A stretch of 64,000 nucleotides of DNA. Source: Pyropia yezoensis (lineage: Eukaryota > Rhodophyta > Bangiophyceae > Bangiales > Bangiaceae). Positions 41,217 to 50,556 of this stretch are shown here, in pieces (the stretch's first letter is position 1; each line of letters begins with the position of its first letter). The notes beneath the pieces were generated by a model, which saw only the letters and a program-made list of their open reading frames with translations, searched no databases and was not told where the DNA came from. The translations under genes were made by a program, and so were the position numbers. The DNA lies in the NCBI GenBank assembly GCA_009829735.1, contig CM020620.1, positions 14,443,420-14,507,419 of the forward strand, written 5' to 3'.

Positions 41217-42779
41217 TTAAACAAGCACAACCAAATTTTCTCTCGACACCACATCATCGGCGAGCGGTTCCCCTTCAAGCTCAGCAATGGCGGCACTCCG
41301 CATGCCCATTACCCGCCGAACGTCAGCGGCAGACATGTTGACCAGCCCACGGGCAACCTCCCCCCCGCCCGCTCCCCGAACCACAACCGCATCATTGGCA
41401 GCAAAGTCGCCTTCGACACCAACGATTCCCGCGGCAAACAGGTTCTTCCGCTTCCGCACCGCACTCACCGCGCCCCGGTCCACCACCAGCGCCCCTGTAG
41501 GGGGCAGGCAGTGTGCAATCCATCGCTTGCGAGTGGTCTTGATGGGCGACGGGCGGGGGGAGAAGACGGTGCCGACCGCGTCGGGTTTGCCAGCCACAAA
41601 GTCCAACACCCGGCTGGGCATGCGACCATGCAGCAGCCCCATCCGGACGCCCGCGGCGGTGGCCATGCGGGCGGCAGTGAGCTTAGTGGCCATGCCGCCC
41701 GTGCCCCACTGGGACCCAGTGGCGGCAGGGGCCGGCGCAGCAGCGGCAGCGGCAGAAGCGGCGTCAGTAGCCGCAGTGGCGGTCTTGGAGCTGGCCGAGC
41801 GGGGAGACTTCGCCGAACCTGCGTGTCTTGGCTCCTGTGTGGTGGTGTGGGCGTCTGCTCCCGAGGTGATTGACCCGGGCGACGACGGCGACGGCGACGG
41901 CGACCGGGACTCGACGTCGATGGGCTCTGGGTACCCGCCCACCGACTCGTCGTTGCCGACGTCGCCATTGGCGACCCCGTTCGCCTCCGCTGTCGCGGCC
42001 GGGGGCACTGGCACGCGTGCTGACGTGTCCACCGACAGCGCGGCCATGTCGGAGACCAGGTCAATCGCCTCCGCGCCCGCATCCCGTCGCGGGTCTGCCG
42101 TGTACAGGCGCTCCACATCAGTGAGGAGGAAGAGCCACGTCGCATTCACAACACAGGCGACAAGGGCGCTGAGCCAGTCATTGTCGCCATACCGCAGCTC
42201 TTCTGTAGCAACGGTGTCGTTCTCATTCACAATCGGCACGACGCCCATGCCGAGGAGAGCTTGAAGGGTGGCCTTGGCATTCCCATACTGGTATTGGGAG
42301 GACAGGTCGCCTGACGTGAGCAGCACCTGCGCGACCGGCTGTCCACCCATCCGGAAAAGGTCGTCATAGGTGCGCATCAGCACCGATTGACCAATAGCGG
42401 CGTACGCCTGGATGGCCGCCAGGTTTGCCGCCCGCTCCGCGGCCGTCTCACCACCACGGACAGGGCGAACGGTCGTGCCGAGGCGGGAGCAGCCGACGCC
42501 AACTGCGCCCGACGAGACAATAATGACGTCCCACCCATCACGGCGGAGGGCAAGGACCGTGTCGACCAGTAGCGCGAGGGTGGACAGCGCCAGTTCAGAC
42601 CCACCAGCAGCGCCGAGAGCGGCACCTGCTGCAGACGAGACGGTACTGTCGCCCGCGGGAGTGCCCTCCCGCATCAGGCTCGAGGTCCCAATCTTGATGA
42701 CAATCACCCCTTTGGAGGGCGGCTTGGAGGTGTCCACCATGTCCGCGCGAGTGGGGGGGGGCAGCTTTGTTTCCGCCAT
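41217..42779 (-). CDS. Glutamate 5-kinase with PUA domain, stand-alone
   Basis: Phosphorylates glutamate with ATP, the first step of proline synthesis. The ATG at 42779 gives 520 aa. The amino-acid-kinase domain has VIVIKIGTSSLMREG (25-39), VSSGAVGVGCSRLG (88-101), VAQVLLTSGDL, VVPIVNENDTVATEEL (180-195), GDNDWLSALVA and LFLLTDVERLYTADP (217-230). The closing GGMATKLTAARMATAAGV follows only after an inserted Ser/Pro/Ala-rich segment (about 250-356) not found in the bacterial enzyme. A PUA domain is at 429-505 (GALVVDRGAVSAVRKRKNL, GVEGDFAANDAVVVRG). No gamma-glutamyl-phosphate reductase part follows, so this is the bacterial/fungal-like separate kinase, unlike the fused P5CS of land plants and animals. 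Confidence 0.93.
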   Translation of the reverse strand: MAETKLPPPTRADMVDTSKPPSKGVIVIKIGTSSLMREGTPAGDSTVSSAAGAALGAAGGSELALSTLALLVDTVLALRRDGWDVIIVSSGAVGVGCSRLGTTVRPVRGGETAAERAANLAAIQAYAAIGQSVLMRTYDDLFRMGGQPVAQVLLTSGDLSSQYQYGNAKATLQALLGMGVVPIVNENDTVATEELRYGDNDWLSALVACVVNATWLFLLTDVERLYTADPRRDAGAEAIDLVSDMAALSVDTSARVPVPPAATAEANGVANGDVGNDESVGGYPEPIDVESRSPSPSPSSPGSITSGADAHTTTQEPRHAGSAKSPRSASSKTATAATDAASAAAAAAPAPAATGSQWGTGGMATKLTAARMATAAGVRMGLLHGRMPSRVLDFVAGKPDAVGTVFSPRPSPIKTTRKRWIAHCLPPTGALVVDRGAVSAVRKRKNLFAAGIVGVEGDFAANDAVVVRGAGGGEVARGLVNMSAADVRRVMGMRSAAIAELEGEPLADDVVSRENLVVLV

Positions 42780-43649
42780 GGCACAGGGGGACAAGCAGGG
42801 GAGCGGGGGAAGAGGAGTCGAGGCAGGGAGCGAGAGCGGCGTAGGGGAACCGAGGTCGAAGGAGGGGAACAAGGTCGGTGGGGAGAAACAAGGTAGGAGG
42901 AACGAATGAGGCACGACCAGGGGGGGAGAGGATGGCGAACAGGGTGGGAGAGACAAACAGGAACCAGAAAACAGAGAGGATAGGCGACGCGCCTCAGCAG
43001 GCCTGGACGCCGGCGGGAGCGGCGACGAAAAAATGGTGGTTCTGTTAGGTATCCGTCAGTGTCTAGGGTCGACGACGCCCTATAGATACACCCATAGGAC
43101 GGGGCGCGGCGTCCATAAGATCAGGGGACTGCCTGTCCAAGTCCGCGCGGGGCCAATTCGGGGGAGAGGATGTGGCCCGAGCCCCTGGCCCGCTGGGTGA
43201 CTCCTCCCAAGGTGGACCTCTCAGTCACGATCCCGGGCAAAGTGGACCGCAGCCACACGCATGGCGCTGACAGACGGGCTAGCTAGGAAATGAATCCGCC
43301 GTGGCAGACCGGACGATGACGTGGCCCACTATCTGTGGCCAGGAAGCGCCCGAACAGGCAAAGGGTTTCCGATCTCAGGACCTGGGGCGCGTTCTCGGAC
43401 TGTTTTCATCTATCTAAAAATATCCTACAAAATTATAATAATCACGTAGTTATCAGACAACCAGATTGACTTCAGGCTCTTTTCCTTCAAGTCAACCTTC
43501 ACAGGCTCTCTTCTGACACAAATCGTTCCCCGGGCGCGATTCACAGCAGTATTTCCAAGTCTGTCGCACAGTACAGTCGCGTGCCACACGAAGCGAATTC
43601 AACTTGAAATTGGCGTGCAGCAGGCATGGCAACGGGGAATGCGCCGAGT
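42780..43649. other. Upstream region of glutamate 5-kinase
   Basis: GC-rich near the gene, changing to AT-rich at 43400-43600. A small stem ttgactt/aagtcaa occurs at 43468-43497. No gene. The AT-rich part borders the mobile-element island. Confidence 0.5.
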
Positions 43650-43651
43650 TA

Positions 43652-43768
43652 GAACTTGCTCATGGAAACACTTACGCAGACGCTGTCATATTTTGCAGAC
43701 GATGTCATATTATGAAGACGGTGTCATATTATGACACCGCCTGCGTAAGTATTTACATGAGCAAGATA
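43652..43768. mobile_element. 117-bp foldback/MITE-like element
   Basis: Inverted arms start cttgctcatggaaacactta at 43655 and end at 43765, matching over about 33 of 38 positions. TA dinucleotides stand symmetrically three bases outside the arms on each side (43650-43651 and 43769-43770), which would fit a TA target duplication. The centre contains three 19-bp tandem repeats. It has no coding capacity. Confidence 0.65.
43676..43732. repeat. 19-bp tandem repeat, 3 copies, within the foldback
   Basis: Units gcagacgctgtcatatttt, gcagacgatgtcatattat and gaagacggtgtcatattat, at 43676, 43695 and 43714. Confidence 0.9.
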
Positions 43769-43909
43769 TATCGTTCCGTACATTCACTGTGCATTTCATC
43801 CAGTCATCGCTCGCCCTGAGAGGGACTCCAGTCTGCTGGGAGTATTGCCGGTTCGAGGCAGTGGCGAGGGGTATTTAGAATCGCCTGTGTCACTTGGAAG
43901 AGTCTGCTA

Positions 43910-44028
43910 TAGTGCGTCCCGTAAAAAGTGGACGTGCTCGTGTCGTGATCATGTCAAATATCGGCCACTGGACCAATCAAACCCACACTGCACGACCCGT
44001 GCACGTCCACTTTTTACGGGACGCACAA
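43910..44028. mobile_element. 119-bp MITE with Tc1/mariner/pogo-type ends
   Basis: Inverted repeats of about 36 bp (tagtgcgtcccgtaaaaagt and on) differ at only a few positions; the unpaired centre is about 45 bases. TA flanks both ends (43908-43909, 44029-44030). The terminal pattern T-purine-or-T-GTNCGTNNCNNAAAAA is the same as in the full transposon that begins 58 bp further right, so this looks like a non-autonomous relative. It is too short to code for a protein. Confidence 0.78.
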
Positions 44029-44085
44029 TATCAGCCCCCGTGGCGTCTTGCTGGGGACTGCACTCTCGTAATAGACAAGTATATA

Positions 44086-44115
44086 TGGTCCGTTGCAGAA
44101 AAAAGATACATCGAG
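44086..44115 (+). repeat. Left terminal inverted repeat of the transposon
   Basis: Reads tggtccgttgcagaaaaaag followed by atacatcgag, preceded by TA. Confidence 0.85.
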
Positions 44116-44431
44116 GTTTTTCTCGGCTCGGGCCCGGGCAGGACATCGGCCGTGACGGGGTCCACGGCCGCTATGCTGACAGAAGGATCATAGAGGTCCT
44201 TGCGAACTAATGAGGTCCTTGGGTCTCCTGGTTTGTGTACCGCTCTGAGGGACACCCTGAGTGGACCAGATGCTGACGAACCTGAAATGGGGCCTTTCTT
44301 TTCGCATTGATTTGCACTGCTCGGGGGCTGATTCGGGCCCATGTGCTAATTGAGGCTTGGAAGGGGGGTAGTCGAGATAGGGGAGCTTCGCGGGGACAGC
44401 TGGAGGGCACTTTTTTCAGATTCTTTTTTCG

Positions 44432-44466
44432 CTCGCGAGACCTCGTGTATAAAATGGTCTCGCGAG
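44432..44466. promoter_or_regulatory. TATA box inside a CTCGCGAGA inverted repeat
   Basis: Arms ctcgcgagacc (44432-44442) and ggtctcgcgag (44456-44466) are exact reverse complements around a 13-base loop that contains TATAAAA (44448-44454). The right arm is part of the palindrome tctcgcgaga. No frame on the plus strand downstream is convincing, so whether this is a promoter is unknown. Confidence 0.45.
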
Positions 44467-45945
44467 AGGAAATAGTTCCAACCAATGCGCTCGTGTGATT
44501 GGTCGATGAGCAAGACTGGTGCTCATGCGTTAGTCATGCTTCGAGACCGTTAGCGTGCGCCCCGACGGTCCCCGATGAGGAAGCGGAGAGCGCCTCTCTC
44601 GCCTTCTGGTTCCCTCTCATCGTCCTGCCCCTCCCGCCAGCCAGTGCCAAGCAACCCCTTCCACCCTTTCCTCCCGCTTGGCACGACAGGTCCATTGTTG
44701 GCGACTTAGGTGGTGCCAGCCTCAGTGCATCCAACGTGGCTCGGGGGATGGGGGGACGGGGTAACCAGGGAGAAGGTGCCGCCAGCCTCAACGTTAGATG
44801 AGCTGTGGTGGGCGTGCCAGGGTGAGGAAAACGCACCCCGGGCGTGTGGGCGAGGCGGGGGGAGGGGGATGATAATGGGAGGCAGACGGGAGGGAAAAAA
44901 AAGAAAAAGCGGAACGCGGCGGTCTGCTTGGCTCTCGTGGTCTAGGGCCGGGGCGCAAAAGAAAATAGGGAAAACAAGCGCCTGTTCTCTTTTGCGCGGG
45001 GGTGCGAGAGAGGGGGTAGTCTGCATGCATTGTGCGTTGCTCCGCCGCGCCCCACACTCCCGCCACCGATTTCCTGCACGAGACATTCTGGGATACCTTG
45101 CCTGGCTATGACATCGTCGACAAGGCACCCATGACCGCCCTCCTTTACTATAAAAAAACAATTGTGCCGACGCCGGCGATTCACCCAGCGCTGGCGGCAT
45201 CACCGCCCCTAACAACCCCACCAGCAACACCGCCACCACCTACAGGGGGTGTGTGTAAAGATGTTGATTTTTTACCACTGTTTGCTTGCTGGCCGAGCTG
45301 CCCCTCATCTCCTCCGGGGCTACGACACACCGTCATGAAGCCCGTGAGCTTCTTGTTGTTCTGACAGAGACACAGAAAAAAAGGACACGATCTGACCATG
45401 TAGCGGCGACAGATATTTGTCCCTTGGACTGACCACTCGAGGGCGGAAATAGGGTGGTAATGGTGAGTACTGTCAGCACCCCGGATCCCGGCCCTGGGGC
45501 CCGTGTGAGCCGCCCAGATGAGACGAAAGACTCGACGACGCCCCGGGTGACCGACGCCCATGACACCCTCTCCCCACCTCGACTCTTGTCTCCCTCCTCC
45601 CCCCCGTCCTGTGCAGCCTCGGTCTCCGCCCAACACGTCGTCCTCGCCCCACAACCGCGCGGAGACACACCTGGCCGCCGCCTGCACCCCATTTTCCTCC
45701 GCGCCGCCGCTGTCCACCCTCCCCTATCCGCGGCCCCCCTCCCCCCCTCCCCTCGCACGAGACCCCCGCAGCTGCCTGCCTCCCCCCCCACCCCCGCCAT
45801 CTCCCCCCACATCCTCCCCCGCGCCCTTCCCCCCCCGCCCTCGCCCCCCCCCTCCTCGGATCTCGGCGGCCTGGCGGCGCGTGGTCTTCCCCTTCTTGGA
45901 GGGCGTCGTCGTCACGGCGGCCATGGGGGCGCTCGCCACGGTGGT
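44467..45945. other. Left arm of the transposon, no gene called
   Basis: Non-coding by my reading. One short plus-strand frame at 45032-45364 (110 codons) has a protein-like stretch (DFLHETFWDTLPGYDIVDKA, then LLYYKKTIVPTP) that I do not recognise; it may be a remnant of something carried by the element. C-rich tract 45570-45890 lies just beyond the transposase stop. Confidence 0.45.
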
Positions 45946-47853
45946 CTACGTCTGCGCCCCGGCCGCTGAGGCCGCTGCCGAGGCCGGGCGCGCCACTGGG
46001 TGCGTCGCAGCGGTTGTCGCGGCAATAGCTGCCGCTGTGCGAGCGGCGGCGGCAAGTCCGCTGAGGCCCTGCCCCCGTCCAGCCGGGCGAGCTGTCTGGC
46101 GCCTCTCGTCTGTCGCCTTCTGCTTCGCCTCCTTGGCCGCCCGCGTCGCCGCCCGCTTGGCCTCCGCAGCGGCTCGCCTCACCTCGAGCGCCGCGGCGCC
46201 GGCGGCTTTTTTCTCCTGTGCCAGGAGCAGACGCTGCTGCCGCTCGGCCGCCTTCTTAACCGCCTCCTCCTTCCGGTTGGCAGTCGCGTGTGCGCGCTGG
46301 CGCTTACCGTCTTGTTTCTTCTTCTCCGCAGCCTCCCGTTCGGCTTGCTGCTTTGCCAGCCACTTCCGGTTGTCCTTGTCGAGGAAGACCGCCTGCGTTG
46401 TCCTGAGGGTGCCCCTCTCCCACTGCAGGCTGTGCCGCTGCTTAGCCACCGTCGGGGCCATCCTGGTCGTCAATCGGGCAAGGGTGTGCTTCCTCTTCCT
46501 CGTGCGCTTGGAGGAGTCGCTCATGGCGGTGTGCTTTTCCAGCTTGCTCGGGTCCCACGGCTCGACGCCCGTCTCCTTGAACGCGACGCGAATCAGCGAG
46601 GAAGTAAACGTCTTTTCATACGCCCTGGACACTCGCTTGACCAGGTCAAAAATGCCCAGTGTGGCCTGCTTGTTGTTCACGATGTCCATCTCGGTGGTCT
46701 CCCTTGCCAGCTCCTCCCGCACCTCATACTTGAGCGGCTGGAAGAGGGTCACGTCCAGCTGCTGTGTCGCGTGCGTGGTGTTGGCGGCAAGGATGAACAC
46801 CTCGACGTTAACGCGCGCGAGCGCCGCCAAGGCCTCGTAGCCAATATGGGCGCGGCACCCGTCGATGATGAGAATCTTCGCCTCGTCAGGTCGCAGCTTG
46901 GAGAAGACGCGCTCGGCCATGAAGACGCACCACTCCGTCCACGTGTCACCGTCCATGCCAGCTGGCGTGCGGTACAGAAAAGGCGCGTCAGGGGGGGCCA
47001 ATTCGTTGAGAAACTCCCAAGCCCCGTCTCCTTGACCAATTCGACGCCTCCGTTTGGGGTTTCCCGGCGTTCCTTTGACGATGAAAGTTGGCGGAAGCTG
47101 GCTGCCGTCCGCGGCAATGACGGGCAGCAGAGTGAGGAAGTCTGCACCTTGGCTGACGTTGGGCACGACGACCCTCGCCCCAGATGAGCCAGACGCGACG
47201 AGGCGACGCTTCTTGCGGGAGCCCAGCAGGTCCTTCGCCTTGATGCCGCACTCGTCCGCATTGAAGACGTTGGCCGCCGACACCTTCTTCTCCTCGCGCA
47301 CCAGCTTGAGCAAAGCCATCATGCGGGCCAGGTTCTCTGGGTTGGTGGCTGCCGCTCGCACTGCGTCCATGGACCTGGACGTGGCCTTGCCAATCTTGGG
47401 GTGCCGCTTGAGGAAGCCGCGCATCCACTGGCGCCCGGGGCGACCGTCCTTGAACGCGGCCCGAGCAGCAGCGCTCCGACTGGCCTCCACGTCGTGGTTG
47501 ATGTACTGCTGCACCGATGCACAGACGTCGACCTCCAGCAAAGGCGCGCCCCTGGCATGCCAATACAGAATCTGCTTCTCGATAGCCATCTCCTCCTCAG
47601 TCGTCAGCACAGGCGGCCGTCCTCTGAAGAGCACGCCTCTCGTTCCGTTCTTGGCTCGTGCCACCAGCCCTTGTGAGCAGCCAAGGTTGTTGGCAGCGTG
47701 CACCGCCGCCATCTCTCCAGAGCGCAACTGCGGGAGCCACGCTTGAAGCAAGGCCTCCTTCTCGGCGGAGAGGCCCCACTTCCGAGTCGAAGCGGCTTGG
47801 GCACCTTGAGCCGAAGAACGGGAATGGCGCCCGGAAGCAGAACGGCGCCCCAT
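45946..47853 (-). CDS. Pogo-type DDE transposase
   Basis: Cuts and pastes the surrounding element at TA sites. The ATG at 47853 (MGRRSASGRHSR) gives 635 aa without interruption. Residues 24-75 (RKWGLSAEKEALLQAW and on) resemble the first helix-turn-helix. A CENP-B-type second DNA-binding part ends RQWMRGFLKRHPKIGKATSR (141-160). The DDE_1 catalytic domain has VFNADECGIK (Asp200), ILIIDGCRAHIG (Asp331) and NTTHATQQLDVTLFQPLK (Asp367); 35 residues separate the last two Asp, within the pogo range. FLTLLPVIAADGSQLPPTFI is also typical. The C-terminal 200 residues are Lys/Ala/Arg-rich coiled coil (KQQAEREAAEKKKQDGKRQR) and Ala-rich. All catalytic residues are present, so it could be active. Confidence 0.92.
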   Translation of the reverse strand: MGRRSASGRHSRSSAQGAQAASTRKWGLSAEKEALLQAWLPQLRSGEMAAVHAANNLGCSQGLVARAKNGTRGVLFRGRPPVLTTEEEMAIEKQILYWHARGAPLLEVDVCASVQQYINHDVEASRSAAARAAFKDGRPGRQWMRGFLKRHPKIGKATSRSMDAVRAAATNPENLARMMALLKLVREEKKVSAANVFNADECGIKAKDLLGSRKKRRLVASGSSGARVVVPNVSQGADFLTLLPVIAADGSQLPPTFIVKGTPGNPKRRRRIGQGDGAWEFLNELAPPDAPFLYRTPAGMDGDTWTEWCVFMAERVFSKLRPDEAKILIIDGCRAHIGYEALAALARVNVEVFILAANTTHATQQLDVTLFQPLKYEVREELARETTEMDIVNNKQATLGIFDLVKRVSRAYEKTFTSSLIRVAFKETGVEPWDPSKLEKHTAMSDSSKRTRKRKHTLARLTTRMAPTVAKQRHSLQWERGTLRTTQAVFLDKDNRKWLAKQQAEREAAEKKKQDGKRQRAHATANRKEEAVKKAAERQQRLLLAQEKKAAGAAALEVRRAAAEAKRAATRAAKEAKQKATDERRQTARPAGRGQGLSGLAAAARTAAAIAATTAATHPVARPASAAASAAGAQT

Positions 47854-48759
47854 TGTCAGTGAAGTGGCAGGGGGGAGGGGGGGGCGGGGGGGGGGGAGGA
47901 GGGCAGGCAGCCAGCGAGGACCGCAGCAGCAGACAGGCTTGGAGGGCGGCAGAACGGAAGGACGCGGGGGGGGGCGGGGGGTGCGGGGTACGAAAGCAGC
48001 CTTGCGTGGAGCGGATGGAGGCGAAAAGGGGGGGGCAGGCGGCAGCACCGAGGGTGGGGAGGGTGCCAGAGAGGACGGTGCGACGGTGGCGGGGATGCAG
48101 GGGTACGGGGCGGCGGCTGGGGGAAGGGTGGGGTGTCACTCTCACCAGGGGAGGTGAGCGACGGGGGCGCAGTGAAGCAGAAGGAGGGGGTTGCTGGGGC
48201 TGGCGGCGCCTGGGAGGTCTGCAAGTGTCGGGGTCGGCTTGGGGAGCAAGTGTGTGGCGTCGCCAGCGGCGTGGGGAAGCATGGGTGCCTTATTATTGCG
48301 TTCTTCAGGTGCTTCTCCCCCCCCCCAGTGCAAGCCGAAAGTGCCCCTGGACGCGCCAATTATTTCCGTTCAGGCAACGCGAGTGCAGAAGCGGGAGGAG
48401 GGTGGCACTAGGTACCTTTTGAGCGTCTTGCTGCCCTGGAGCGGTGTCTGCTTCGTCTCATGGGATGGGGTAGCATGTGCCATATGTGCCAGGAAGAACG
48501 GTCTGGTCACTGATGAAGTAACATATGTCTTGCCCAACCAAGGTCAGAATCGACGCTGTAAGCACTCTCAATCATTTGCCTCACTCTTCATGATTGGAGA
48601 CCCCCCCGGTACGCTTCCCATCCCGTCACATAAATCACACCGCCCACGACCCCCCCCCCCCGCATACTGCCAACCTCTCCCCCCCTCTCCCAATTACGTG
48701 GCCGACCCCACCGTCGGAAAAAGCTCTCCGTCTCCACCGCCACCAAGGCAAGCCCCCCA
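47854..48759. other. Upstream region of the transposase inside the element
   Basis: GC-rich with G runs near the transposase ATG, becoming mixed at 48280-48600. Presumed promoter of the transposase. No gene. Confidence 0.5.
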
Positions 48760-49420
48760 CTCCACAGCCAAAGCTACCAAAACCCCCGTCGCCACGTATA
48801 GCCCCGTCGCCACGGCCACCCCCGTCGCCACGGCCACGCCCGTCGCCACCACCACGCCCGTCGCCACCGCCGTCGCCACCACCACGGCCGTCGCCACCAA
48901 CGCCGCCGCCGCCGCCGTCGCCCCCGCCACCCCGTCGCCACCGCCACCCCAGTCGCCACCGCCGTCGCCTCCGCCACGGCCGTCGCCCCCGCCACCGCGT
49001 CGCCATTGCCGTCGCCACCGGCACGGCCGTCGCCACCGCCACCGCGTCGCCTGCGCCACCGTAGTCGCTACCATCGCCACCGCCATGGCCGTCGCCACCG
49101 ACGCCGCCGTCGCCACCGTCGCCACCGTCGCCACCGTCGCCACCGCCACCCCAGTCGCCACCGCCGTCGCCTCCGCCACGGCCGTCGCCCCCGCCACCGC
49201 GTCGCCACCGCCGTCGCCACCGCCACGGCCGTCGCCCCCGCCACCGCGTCGCCACCGCCGCCCCAGGCGCTACCGTCGCCACCGCCACGGCCGTCGCCAC
49301 CGACGCCGCCGCCGCCACTGCCACCCCCGTCGCCACCGTCGCCACCGTCGCCGCCGTCGCCGACGCCGACCGCAGCACCGGCGACACCCCTGGCGTGGCC
49401 ACCGCGGCGGCCGTCAAAAC
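48760..49420. repeat. GTCGCCACC-type minisatellite with higher-order repeat
   Basis: Built of 6-, 9- and 18-base units (gtcgccacggccaccccc and variants). A 72-bp block at 48931-49002 recurs exactly at 49136-49207, 205 bp away, so the array has a higher-order period. Because the units are multiples of three, frames stay open on both strands (Val-Ala-Thr-Ala-Thr-Pro type), but nothing suggests they are translated. Confidence 0.88.
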
Positions 49421-49583
49421 CCTACACACTTTCCCAAAAGCCTGACTAATGAGCGTGCACACCACACCCGAAAGGAGCCCACCATCAAGCAGGACCAGTC
49501 CATTACACCGGGGCAAATTCCCGAGGCACCTGATTGGCTGAGGGGTGTGGCCCGAACAACGCCGGAGAAGAAAGAAAATAATG

Positions 49584-49613
49584 CTCGATGTATCTTTTTT
49601 GTGCAACGTACCA
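49584..49613 (-). repeat. Right terminal inverted repeat of the transposon
   Basis: On the minus strand reads tggtacgttgcacaaaaaag followed by atacatcgag; two differences from the left repeat. Followed on the plus strand by TA. Confidence 0.85.
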
Positions 49614-49615
49614 TA

Positions 49616-50556
49616 GCAACGACAGTGTCTCTCCTTCTTGCAAGTAGTGCCAGGTTGGTGTACCAGAATTGTCGACGATGACTCGACATTATCTAGCTCG
49701 CGCGGCCAGAACAGGAGGGGCCACAGGTCGGGGTACAGTAGCTGTCGCCGCAGATCCTTTCCGCGCGCGAGCAAGTGCAGACCCCATCAAAGCTCATTTT
49801 GCGCTTCGCCCGCGCCCCTAGCTCCACACGCACAGTGTAATACCTGGCGGCGCGTCGGGGCGCGCGCTCGCGGCGCGGCGCCGCGGCAGCGCGGCCGCGA
49901 GCGGCAACGCAGCCGCCTGTCTTGGTCTTTTGTCCGTCTCCCCCCCCCCCTCCCCTCTCTTCCCCTGCCCGTTTGCCGTCCCGCGCCCACTCTCGCCAAG
50001 CTCATTGGGATTGTGACCTGCCGCCTGAAGGTGTGCCCCCCTCGCTATTGAAGGTGTGCCCCCCTCGCTACTGCTGCCACGGTGTGCATAGTGAGGGGGG
50101 GGGGGAAGTGGGAGCTGGGGGGGACGCGTTGTGCTGCGGGGCGGTGAACTGGCTTGGCCGCTGGGCGCGCCGTTGAGGGGACGTGTGCGCACCACGGGGT
50201 TGCTTGTGGCCCGCGCCGCCCGACCTGGCCACCCCACCCGCCGCCGCCGTCGTGGGGGGGGGGGGGGTGCCCCGGGTCGCCACTGCACCTGACTGGCTCT
50301 GGCCCGCACCGCACTCGCGCGACGCCGCCCTCGCGTCGATCGCGCGCGTGCAGGTGGGTAGGGGTGCGGCCAGCGTGGCCGTTGGGGAGCGCGGCGCGTG
50401 TGGGAGAGGGGAGGGGTTGGCGCAAGGTTATTGCGTGGGAGGGGGTGCGGAGGCGGGGTAAGGGGGGGGGTTGGAGGCGACGAATCAAGGTGAGCCGACC
50501 TCTCGGTGTGTAACGCACCGTTGGTGACGACTTGCGCACGACGGGGTCGAGTGGGC
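49616..50556. other. Intergenic between transposon and CAX gene
   Basis: GC-rich; a 22-base unit (tgaaggtgtgccccccttcg-like) is duplicated at 50026-50047 and 50049-50070. No gene recognised. It should contain the CAX promoter. Confidence 0.5.

Larger units (their letters stand above)
44086..49613 (-). mobile_element. Complete pogo-type (Tc1/mariner superfamily) DNA transposon
   Basis: The element is 5,528 bp long. Its ends are 30-bp inverted repeats at 44086-44115 (tggtccgttgcagaaaaaag then atacatcgag) and 49584-49613 (reverse complement, 28 of 30 identical). TA lies on both sides (44084-44085 and 49614-49615), the known target duplication of this superfamily. The only credible gene is the minus-strand transposase at 45946-47853, roughly central. 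The left non-coding arm has a TATA/TCTCGCGAGA palindrome, the right arm a long minisatellite. The near-identical ends and intact transposase suggest a fairly recent insertion. The length is large for pogo elements, so later growth of the minisatellite or a nested insertion is possible. Confidence 0.82.

Noticed and set aside
43808-43868. Possible tRNA relic with ggttcgaggc and ctcgcc/ggcgag ends
   Set aside because: End pairing and a B-box-like sequence exist, but there is no A box, D-arm or standard anticodon loop.
48191-49681. Long plus-strand frame of Val-Ala-Thr-Pro repeats
   Set aside because: It is the translation of a minisatellite that is also open on the other strand; no credible start or conserved flank.
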